Source of the DNA: Ryuthela nishihirai
Taxonomy: Eukaryota > Arthropoda > Arachnida > Araneae > Heptathelidae
Direction: 5' to 3'
DNA: 64,000 bases
Assembly (NCBI GenBank): GCA_038380435.1
Contig: JAWZYU010000017.1
Location: forward strand, 21,389,283-21,453,282
This document shows positions 33,001-45,000 of this stretch, piece by piece. The translations under genes and the position numbers were made by a program. The notes beneath the pieces are model-generated. The model did not search any database and was not told the origin of the DNA. It saw nothing but the letters and a program-made list of their open reading frames with translations. The stretch's first letter is position 1, and each line of letters begins with the position of its first letter.

Positions 33001-36000
33001 TTTTTTTTATTATTGCTGGAATCTGCATTTTTATTTTAATTCATGTATTTAAGGTCAAATATGAATTATAGATAGGATCCACAGTTAACTAGTAAAAACA
33101 TTATGAAGTTTCAGACTAGAGGTTTTGGGGCTGATTATAATTTTTAACATTAGTTCCTAGGAAAAATAATGTGTTGTTTAGTTTCACTTATATTTTTTCA
33201 AAAACGATTCAATGACATTACATGGTACCCACTGTTTCGCAATATGTTCAAAATCATGTAATTATATGTATTAAAAAATTCTGAAAATATGTGAAAAACA
33301 TAAAAATCTGGAAATTTTCAAAAAGTTATATAAAACAGGTATAAAAAAAACCTTGGAAAAGAGCACAATGGTGCTTATTTACAAAACACTTGGAAGAATA
33401 CTCAAATAGACAGATAAGGAAATATAAATGGTATGCATGGAACCTTACATTGTCCTTCAGTATTTGTGGCATTACCAGAGATGAGTAAAAGAAGCAAAAT
33501 TTTAACTGCAATATATATATGAAACAATTTTTAAAAAAAGTGAAATTCCTAGTTTTGTTTCCTTCTTTAAAGCAATTTACATTAACAAGAACTTGTCAGT
33601 ATAAATTTGAAAATTTGGAGAGTTTTCCAGCAATGAAATGTAACTTTAGTAAGACTGGCATTTTATCATTTTACTATATCCTAGTAGACTTACTATATTA
33701 TGAGGAAAACAGTAAGCAATTGCTTAGTACCTGTTTTAACTTTGAAGGAATAAAAAAATTCACTTACCCTAAATGATAAAGGAGATCCACACTAGCATTG
33801 AGCATTGCTACTGGATTGGCAATATTCTTCCCTGCAATTCCTTTTCCTGTATTTCTTGATCCCTAAATATTCAGATTCTTAATATGATTCATATTAAACA
33901 GATTCATTTCATCAAACCTAACACAACATGCATTCAACAAACCTAACTAACAATGCATTTTCAGAGCACATTTAATTTTCCTATATATTATATAGGAAAA
34001 TTAAATGTGCTCTGAAAATGCATTGTGATATTTTGTTAGCATGGCAATACCAGAGATGAGTAAAAGAAGCATTTACCAATCCACTTTTTTCAACCACAAC
34101 CAATTTGAAAACAAAATTTTAACTATAATATATATTAAAAAAATTTTTTAAAGAAAGTGAAGTTCCAAGTTACAAAAATTAATGAATTGTTTAAATGCTA
34201 AAGAACAAATTATTTAATTAAAATGGGCATATACAATATTCAATGTAGGGTCACCTACTATTGAATATTGTATATGTCTATATATTTATACCAACAAAAT
34301 AGCACAGGAAATATCCTGTAAACATGGAACTCATGAATAGTTAGCTGCAAAAAATTAAGTTTTGTCATGAGTATGACTTGAACCCATATGCCTCTTGAAA
34401 TACATCCAAGATGTTCTAACCACTAAACTATCAGGTGTATCAGTGGTTGTTCTAACCATGAAACTCAAAGTTTCACACCACAACTTGAGTGATAATACTC
34501 AAGTTGTGGGGTGAAACTAGTAGTAACAGAGGTGTTTTTAACTTTTTAATGTTACTTTTTGAAAATTTTTAAAGAAGTTTAGTTGTTCAGATTTTGCTAA
34601 AATTAGGGGGGAAATTTGAGTACTGTGCTTAAATAGCAAATTACATTGATATTGTTAATATCTTAATGGCAAATGCAGTAAAAGCAGTGATCACCCATGC
34701 AATGTATAAAATCGACCAAGAACTGTGTGAAAAATCAGTGGTCCAGTAGTGTGTGTGAATCCAGTGGTCTGCATGCAATCTGCCTTCACAACACTAGGTC
34801 AACTAAAGTCAAGTTTTGCAATTACCACAGCTGAAAATGCAATGTCTGAGCCAGCCATTGTATCATTACAATGAAAGGTAATATCAATCATATTTTGGAC
34901 TTTGGTACCTACTGGTATATAGAAAAGCCACTTTAAGTTTTTGATATTGTAAATTAAAAATCACTAAGCACACTGCATTGTCACAATGGATAGATTGTAG
35001 CAAAAATGCTAAGATAGGTCCTACTTGTTTTTAAGCCTGGGACAAGGATGACTCAGTCGGTAGCACACCAGGCTCATAATCTGCACTTCTCAGGTTCGAG
35101 TCCCAGCTGGGTCAGCACTGATTTATCTCATCAAAACTTCCTACCTTTCCCACAGTCAGTAGGGGACACTAATGGGCTTAGAAAGGCTGCTGTCCATCGG
35201 ATGGGACTTTAAGTCATGGCTCCTTGTGTGAGAGAGTGATATCCTGTGCACATTAAAAAACATGCTGGATGGCCTTGATGAGAGGCTACCATTTGTCTCC
35301 TAACAGCTATTCCAGTGGGTCCTCTACTCAAATTTCTCTGAGCCTTTGGAGTCTTTATAACCTGGCCATTAGCCCACTGTGTGCAAAAAAAGTGCCACTC
35401 AGAGGTAAAACCCAACTCATGTTTAAGCCTTAGTTTGTAAATACAGCAAAAATCACAAAAATTAAATCTATTCCATATTGCTGTGATTGAATATATTTTT
35501 AACTTTTAATGCTAAGAGTAACACACTGTAATCAGTTTTAGAGTTTATAATGCATAAAAAGATAAGAGAATAAAATAGTAAATTAGTAAAATTAATTAGT
35601 AAAAGTAAACTAGTAAAATTAACATTTCCATGCTAAGAAAATTCAATGTTCTTGTAAATTAAAACTGCTTATGAAAAAGTTACTCAAGTTTTAGAAACAT
35701 ACATTAGAATTATTCAAAATCTTGCTTTTAAATGAATTAATATTTTACAGGACTGTACAGTTGGAACAATTAGCAGTAAAATCACTAAGAGTGGAAAAAC
35801 GTTTTGCCAATATGTGGGATTTGAACCCACGTCTCTCCAGATACATGCCTGAATGTTCTATGTTATTTATTGATTTATTGACTTCAAAGTCAACAGGTAA
35901 CTCTGTGGATACTATTTATTGATTAAATCATTAAAATGCTATTAGCACTAATTAAATCATTGAAAATGCTATTAGCACGAGTGACTTATTTATTTACATC

Positions 36001-39000
36001 TTACTCAGCGCAACATTAAAAAGAGAGTTGCAGTTCCAGATCTTAGATGTCGCCAAGTCAAGGTGCAACAATGATGAGAAACTGATGTCATATTAGTGAA
36101 AAAAGATGGAGCTGCTATTAGTTTAGTAGTCTTAGAACACTCTAGCACATATCTGGAGAGACATGGGTGTGAATCCCACAATTGAGCAAAACTTTTTTTT
36201 CCACAAAACTATTTATTGATTTATTGACGTCAAAGTCAGCAGGTAACTCTGTAGATACTATTTATCAACTAAGAATTTTTCTCTGAAACTAAAGCATAAA
36301 TAATTTTAACACAATTTATAAATGCAATTTAAATTTCTGTAATGTTTCTTTGAGCTTTCATGTAGTTTCAAGAAAAATCTTTAAGTAACACTGCTCTTAA
36401 ATATTCTAGCATTGGGTTGGGTTGTTTTACTTCTGCGCAGCACATTTTTGCACACAATGGCTAAATGGCCAGGTCACAAGGACTCTGAAATTTCAGGGAA
36501 GGTTGGGGGGATGGGACCCACTGGACAGCTATTGAGAGACAGATGGTAGCCTCCCGTCATGGCCATCCATCATGTTTTTTAACGTGCACAGGATATGACT
36601 CTCTCCCACACAAGGGGCCATGACTTAAAGTCCCATCCAATGGGCAGCAACCTTTTTAAGCCCATTGGTGTCCCCTACTGACCTGGGCAGAGTGGGAAGT
36701 TTTGCAGAGATAAATCTCAGTGCTGGCTCAGCTGGGGCTTGAACCAGGGAACTGCAGATTACAAGTCTGGCATGCTACCGACTGAGCCACCTATGCCCTA
36801 AATACTCTAGCTTTTATAACTCTGAAAATATTTTTTTAATGTATCATCATCATCATCCTCAAGCAGCCATGGGCTACGGAGGTCCAACCAGACCACGCAG
36901 TTTACTTCTCCAAGCATATCTGTCCTGAGCTACATCTGCTGCATCCGGCCACTGCACACCAATTCTAACAAGGTCCTGTTTGACATATATTTTATCTAAA
37001 TCTTTCAAATTTCTTCAAAAACATGCATTTTACATAATTACTTTACAAGTTGGAGAACTTTGAACTTGAATTTCTATTCCACAGAATTTGAACATGAAAA
37101 TACATTTTATTCTGTCATCCTTCCATGCATTTTTTGGAATATTCAATTTTTATAATTAATAATCTTTGTTCAAATAACACTATAATTTGATCAATAAGAA
37201 TGCATCTCACCAATGAAAATTTAACATTAATATTTTCCTCACATATATTTTAAAACAAAAAAAAAGTGTAAGAAAAGAATACAGATTCAATAATAGAAAC
37301 TCATAGGTTCTGTTAACTTAGAACAAGTGCAGAGTTAATTGTTAAAATAGTTTATTATTTGCATTTTAATTAACTTTTGAGATAATTTCTTATGACTAGC
37401 AATGCAGCTGTTAAATATTTTAGCTTCCTTAACTCTCACAAGTAAATTTTATGATGTTGATTCAACTGAAATATCATGAAGTCATTCTTAAACATCAGTA
37501 TTATATAGCAATAATAGAAGTAGTAACTTTTTATTAGTACAAAATTCATTAGTTACAAAATTTATTTGTTACAAAATTCAAAATTTTTAATGCTTTCCAT
37601 TCACTTAACATTTAAAGTGTTCCATCAAAGTTTTTGGCAATAAAGTGTACTTAAGTTACTGATTTTGCTTTTGCCTTTCCTTCTGGCCAAAATCCTACAG
37701 ACACCCAGTCTTATATACTTTGTTAGTAACAAAGTCTTAAAAAAATTAGTCCTGGCAAGAGTGGGATTTGAACTTATCAAACTTGTTGCACTGACAATTT
37801 ATTAAGTAAGAACTCTTGATAACAATAAAAATAAAAAAAATAAATACCCCCTCAAGCAGCTGCTTGCCACAGAGGTCTGACAGGAGCCTGTCAGTATATA
37901 TGCCACAGTAGAAGATCTGAGAGGATGGCAGGACCTCAGCAGAAAACAACACGAACATCCATGCCTTACCCGGGGCTCGAACCCAGGTCCCGTAGATCAC
38001 TAGCCAAGCGCGCTAACCACTCGGCCACGGGACGGCAGTCAGTGGTAAAATGCAGTAACTGGTATTCAGAACATCATCATCATCATCATCATCATCCTCA
38101 AGCAGCCATGGGCTACGGAGGTCCAACCAGACCGCGCAGTTTAATTCTCCAAGCATATCTGTCCTGAGCTACATCTGCTGCATCCGGCCACTGTACACCA
38201 ATTCTAACAAGGTCCTGTTTGACATTGTCTGCCCACCGCATCCTAGGTCTCCCCCTCCTTCTGAGGCCTCTAGGCACACTGTTCATAACCTTATTCGCCA
38301 ATCTATAACTATCCATACGGGCAACATGGCCAAACCAGCGGAGTCTCTCTCTGCACAATATGCTGCTTAAAGGAGGTTGCAGACTCCTTTGCCTAACCTC
38401 ATCATTAGTTACAAAGCTAAACCACCTAATACCCAAGATACTGCGTAAGCATCTAGAATCAAAAGCATCTAGTTTCCTGTTATCTTGCTTACACAGCGTC
38501 CAAGTTTCACTACCATAACTAACCCTAGAAAGAACCAAACTATTATACAGTCTGATTTTAGTCTTGAGGTGTATACGCCTATTTCTCCACAATCTCCATA
38601 GATTCTTAAAAGTCCCTGCAGCAATACCTATTCGTCTGTTAATCTCATGCCACACATCACCAGTATCAGTTACGCAGCTCCCAAGGTAATTAAACTGTGA
38701 CACCTGCTCAAGACTGCAACCATTCAGATTAACTGAATCACAACCTGCCTGACCAATTTTCATCACTTTAGTTTTCTCTCTGTTTATAATCAAACCTACT
38801 GTACTACCAGTCTCATCAACAGTTCGAATGAAAGAGTTCATCTCATCAACATCATTTGCCAAAAGGGCTAAATCATCAGCATAATCTAAATCAGAAATTT
38901 TCGTATCTCCAGCCCATTTAAGGCCAAAATCTTTCCCTTGAACTGAATTTCGCATAACATAATCAACAACCAAACTAAAGAGAAAAGGAGACAAAATGCA

Positions 39001-42000
39001 CCCTTGTCGAACACCAGAAGTAATGCTAAACCAATTGCTACAAGACTTACCAACCCTCACACATGACTCAGTGTTATTATAGAGAGCTTTCATTATGTTA
39101 ACTAACTTGTCTGGTATACCATATGATCTCACAATCAACCACAAATTATGACGATCAACAGAGTCGAAAGCCTTTTTGAAATCAACAAAGCTAGCAACCA
39201 AAGGTTTCTGAAACTCTAAACATTTCTCAAGAATCTGCCTAAGTGAAAATATCTGATCTACACATCCCCTACCACTTCTGAATCCACATTGCTCATCACG
39301 CAATTGCCTGTCAACCAGATTCTTAATTCTATTAAGCACAATCATGGAAAGAACTTTACCTGGAACGGAGAGTAGGCTGATACCCCTATAGTTATCACAA
39401 GAACTGCGATCACCTTTTTTGAAAATAGGGATAATAATAGCTCTGGTAAAATCTTTAGGAACCATGCCTTTATCATAAAAGTTATTCAAAATTTCAGTCA
39501 TCCAAATGGTAACTGAAACATTCCCAGCTCTAAGCATTTCCGTAGTAATTTCATCAACCCCTGGGGATTTATGAAGTTTAAGTTTAGAAATAGCCAAACT
39601 AACTTCAGATTGTGTTATAGGGCCAACATTAAAGCCACTAATGCATCTATCATCATTGCAAACAATGGGAGTAGAACTAACCACATTGTTTAGAACATCA
39701 CTGAAATGCTCAGCCCACCTAGCCATGACAGAATCCTCACCTTCTATAACCTTGCCTTGTTTATCCTTCAATCCCTGTATACCTGTTCGTTTTCTACCAC
39801 ACAAAACATTAACTATCTGGTACAGCTCTCTGCTGTTGTGATGTCTAACTGCTTCCTCAGCTTTGTCAGCAAGGCCATCAAGCCAAAGATTCTTATCAGT
39901 AGCTAACTGACCCTTCACACGTTTATTAAGTTCTTTGTAATGCTTTCTATTAGGACTAGTAGGGTACTGATTAAGGACATTCCTGCAGTTCCTTCTTTCT
40001 GAAATAAGCTCAAGTGCCTTATCACTTAAATAATTCTGCCTCCTCTGCTCCTTTTTCCCTAGAAGAGTACTGTTAGTTTCCAAAAAAGCCTGTTTAAAAT
40101 GGTCCCATTCTTCCTCAACTTCAGTATTAAGCAAACCATGACTGTCATAATGATTAAGTAACCTATCATGGTAAGCTTTAGCTATAACTGGGTCTTTCAG
40201 AGCTTCAGTATTAAAGGTAAATTTTTTAACCCTAGCACAACACTTTTTAAGTTTAAGTTGCAAGACACTTTTAACAAGGTAATGGTCAGATCCAATTTCA
40301 GCTCCCCTATATGCCCTGGTATTTCTAACAGAACTAGCCCATTTGCTGTTAATTAATATATAATCAATCATATTCTTATGCAGCCCATCAGGTGAAACCC
40401 ATGTGTGTTTATGTATGTCGCGGTGTTTGTAATATGTGTTAGTTATTCTGAAACCATTTAGTCTACTTACCTGTAGGAGACGTTGCCCATTGCCATTGCA
40501 GCTACCAATACCAAAAGGGCCTATTACTCCTCCCCAAAGATCAGAGTCGGTACCAACTTTGGCATTGAAGTCACCAAGAACAAGGGTAATATCTCCTTTC
40601 TTGACAGAATTCAAAATATCCTGAAGTTGTCTGTAAAACCCATCCTTCTCATCCTCATCAGAATCCTCAGTGGGGGCATAACAGCAGATAACATTCAAGT
40701 CTTTAATGCTTGTCTGAAATTTTGCTGTAAGAAACCTTTCATTTATGCACTCATATCCTAGAAGAGCATCACTAGCATGTCTGCTGAGCAGCAGACCCAC
40801 GCCTTGGTGATGCTTTCCATCCTCCCTCCCTGTAAAGAGAAATTTAAAGTTATTTTTAAGTATCTCACCTTTACCTGTCCATCTGGTCTCTTGCAAGCCT
40901 AGAATATCTAGGTTATAGCGCTGGAATTCCTGCATGAGGACATCAAGAGAATAATCTCTATGTAATGTCCTCACGTTCCACGTTCCTGCAGAGAGAAAAT
41001 GATTAGTAGGATTTTTAAAAAAATTAGGTTTATTGAGATTGGTAGGGCCAACAATATCAAACAGCCCCCTGATCGCAGGCATGGGGCAAAGACCTGTTCC
41101 TCCTCCGCTAAAGGCTGAAGTCACCGATGCTGGTAGGAACTTCAGGCACCACCTTTTCAAGTGGACTTTTTCAAGAACCATATGGCCTGCCTGAGACACA
41201 TTACTCCAGTTTAGGCTTGACGATGCCCAACTAGCTAAGTAAGGTTCAGGTACCTGCGATGGCCTCTGGTTAGGATTATCCACCAGCTGATATAAGGTAT
41301 CCCATGCCTCTGTTCACTTAGAGCTGGCAACCCAGAAGCAAACAGAAAACACAGCAGCAGACTCTCCCTCAACAGAGGCCCACCAGTGCAGCAAGTCCAG
41401 GATCCATAATCAAGCTCAAATCCATAAACAAGTCCAGTCTAGTAGGTATAAATGGTCAGCACCAGGACCCTGTGAAGTTGACCACAGAACATGTCTGGAG
41501 AATTGAATTATATAGTTTAGTTAGACCTTCATAATCTATAGCAGCTTGAGTATTGTGTGTGTCTTTATTTTCCATCTTTATACTGCTTTATTTTTTTAAC
41601 TTTACAATTAATTCTAAACATTTAATAGGGTGTCAACTCACAGTTTCAAATACTGCATATTCAGTTCCATAATTCCGTCCAGAAATAATTCCAGGTCCGC
41701 CAACAAGACCACAAGCAATATTGTTTAAGATATTGCCATAAAGATTAGGAAGAAGCAATACATCAAACTGATGTGGATTAGACACCAACTGTAAAGCAAA
41801 AACACAAAAATCCATATTATATTCAGTATATATACATAAAAATTTAATACACTACACCAAAGACATATTAATAAAGACGGAGGGGAGAATTCTCAGATAT
41901 TTCAGTTCCCATGAAAAATAACTGTGAATTTTTACCATTTTCAGTTTTAATAACTTAATTTCTCAAAATACATTCAAACAATGGTAATCATTTTTTGGCC

Positions 42001-45000
42001 ACTAGATACATTATGAATTACTATAACACAAAAACAGTATTGATAAAAATCCACAAATAGTGCACATAAATCCAAAAATATTAACTAGTTATTGAACTGT
42101 GGATAACTCTAGGAATTATAAATTTAGTTTGAAAATGACCCACATATTTTTAATGCAATTCTAATTTTTGAAATGAATACACTGAACAGCAGGAAATTTA
42201 TCTTGTATGATATATATTATACAAATACAATTATATATTACGTAGCATAAGAAGTAAGAAAATCGTTTTTAGACTAGTCCTACACTTTATACAAAGCAGA
42301 CCAGGTCTGTTTAATTTCTCCTTCCCTTACTCACCTATTCTTCAGAATGCACATTAAATGAGGTTCACAAGAAATATAGTCCATGTAAATAACATTTTGA
42401 GTAGTTTTACATATATCAAACTCTGTTGTAACTCTTGTTATAACAATTATCTTTCTTGTATCAGTTACTATTTTTTCCAAATTATTAGAATTATACTGAA
42501 AGAAGAAAATTAGGTAATGTACCTAGCTATATCCAAAACATTTTCACATCCCAGACATAAAATAGAAAAGTTTTGTCAAGCTCATGATCTATAGCAAAAT
42601 AAATACAAGGTAGTGTCCAATCAACAAATATACTGTTCAGAGCAAAAACAAGCTAACAAAACCCAGTTCACAAAAAGAAGTTGATTGTTATAAAACAATG
42701 AGGTAAAGTACTTTATACTGTAAATACTGTAATTTCTTATGCTTGCACCTATTTCCCAATTTGCATTTCAGCCTGACTTCACATTACTTCCCTTAAAATG
42801 TTTCCTGGTTATACAACTGATATAAAACATACTTAAACCTGATTCCTTTCACTATGAAAATTAGAATATTCATTGGTTAATAGGGTTTTTTACAATTATA
42901 TTTACACAATATAAACATATAATAATTAAATAGCTACTGGCTAAGGTAGTGCATTTTACACTTTTTTCATTTATCCAAAGAAACTGTATTATTTCACCAT
43001 CACAAAGAAATTTTCATATGATCTTGATGGTTAGTCCACTTCATTATTTCATTTTTGCTAACTGGGTTATTATCAGGTTATTTTAGCTCTGAACAGCACA
43101 TTGTATTATTCTGCTGTGATAGAGTCTGTAAATGGTAGATAAGTAGTCACTGGAAGGAAAGCTATGCACCAATCCCCTATGATGATGCATAGAACCAGGT
43201 AGGCCTAGCACCTAATGTCCAATCCCACCTTCTTGTGGTGCAGACCGTTAGTATCTTTCAAAAGAGATACTCTTGTGGAAGTGAACGGAAGGGGAGGGCT
43301 GCCAGATTAGTGTGGCCTACTGATTTGGACAACTCTGGCTACTTTTCTTTTTTTTCTACCCTGCTGAGGAGTGGTCAACCACACAGGGTCCTGGTGCTGA
43401 CCATATAAATCCACTGGACTGGACTAAATTATGGCTCTGAGCTTAATTATGGTTCCTGAATTTGTTGCACTGGTGGGCTTCTGTGGAGGGAAAATCTTCC
43501 GCTGTGTTTTCTATTTGTTTGTGGGTTGACAGTTCCAAGTGAATAGATTCACAGGATATGTTTATCAGCTGGTGGATAGAGGTGGATATCCTGAGCAGAA
43601 GTCATCGCAGGCACCTGAACTCTTTTCTTCTACAGGCATCGTCGAATTCTACATTGGAGGAAGTCTTCCAGTGTAGATGGCTTCAGCCTTTAGTGGTGGG
43701 ATAACGGGTCTTTGCCCCATGTTTGTGATTAGGGGGCTGTTTGATATTGTAGCCATTTCCTCTCTCAATAAACATAGTTTCTTTAACCCTTCCAGTGTCC
43801 ACGTCGCCTGTACACGTTTGGAGAATCCAAAAAAATATGCCCCATGTCTGCGATTAGGGGGCTGTTTGATGTTGTTGCCATTTCCTCTCTCAATAAACAT
43901 AGTTTCTTTAACCCTTCCAGTGTCCACGTCGTCTGTACATGTTCGGAGAATGCGAAAAAATATGCCCCATGTCTGCGATTAGGGGGCTGTTTGATGTTGT
44001 CGCCATTTCCTCTCTCAATAAACAGTTTCTTTAACCCTTCCAGTGTCCACATCGTCTGTACATGTTCGGAGAATCCGAAAACATATGTGGAGGATGTATA
44101 CACAGTTTTTAGTACAACAAAAAAATATCAATTTTTTTTTAATAAAAATTGCCGTTGTAATTTTTTTGAATATATATCTTATAAAATATATAATTTAGCC
44201 TTGAAAAATAATATTTTGTTTTTTAATTTGATGCATATTTTATTAAACTACAATATAAATAATTTTATAAAGCCATCTGATTGTCATTTCTTAGAAGCAC
44301 TAAACGGTATTGTCGATTTGCTTGTTAATGTTCTTATTTGCTGAAGCAACCTTGTGACTGAAGCTCACAAGTTTGATTTGAGCTATTATCAACAAATTTT
44401 TCCTTAAATTTTCGAAAATCTCCTAAAAATTAACAAAAAAAATGCTATTTTCAAAAATGATAGATTTTGGAAATAATTACAAAATACGTACCGCCATTTT
44501 TTTTGCCGTTTCATACTCTATTCTGTCAAAAACCTAGTCAGTATTCCCAAGTTATTTTTATCATTTTTCCCAGCATTCTATGCATCTTTCCTGCCTTCAA
44601 ATCGAAACTAAAAGTTTCTGGTTGCACCTGCATTTAATTAGTTATGATGCTTCACTGAGGCAAACAAGCCACAGATGGCTGATGCAATCTCCATTGCTTG
44701 TGCTATGTGTTATTTACAGTTTTGGTCCAGCATATTGGATACTCTTCGTCAAGTTAGTATTTTTTTCATATTTAAACCTTAGTTAGCTTTCATTTCAGTA
44801 GATTTATTTTCGGATTTTAGCGATCTTTTGGCCAATTGATAAGTATCGAATTTTTCATAGTTATGTTATATTGTATGGCCGGCCTACAACTTGTGGTAAC
44901 ATCGCATTAGGCTATTTGTCAATTTTTATTTTATTATTTATTACTTTTCCAGTAAAACTTTGAACTAGTATTATTTTCTGAAAATAAATGAGTTTTTTCA

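Larger units (their letters stand above)
33863..41641 (-). other. IDH3G intron (7.8 kb)
   Basis: Contains, left to right: a 75-bp palindrome, two hairpins, tRNA-like relics, SINE-M (35034), a direct/inverted repeat complex (35798-36265), SINE-M (36411), an RTE 3' fragment (36844), SINE-S (37842) and the intact RTE LINE (38075-41484). Confidence 0.7.

Noticed and set aside
43080..43370. Possible SINE or LINE 5' segment ('ttattttagctctgaacagc' resembles the SINE-M tail)
   Set aside because: Similarity is limited to about 25 bases and no other landmark follows, so it was not annotated as a copy.
43740..44096. CRISPR-like array
   Set aside because: Repeats are direct and contiguous with no unique spacers, and the DNA is eukaryotic.
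43844..44344. 166-codon plus-strand frame and the opposing frames across 43649-44103
   Set aside because: They read through the triplicated LINE/piggyBac junction and into AT-rich element sequence; the repeated peptide simply mirrors the DNA repeat.
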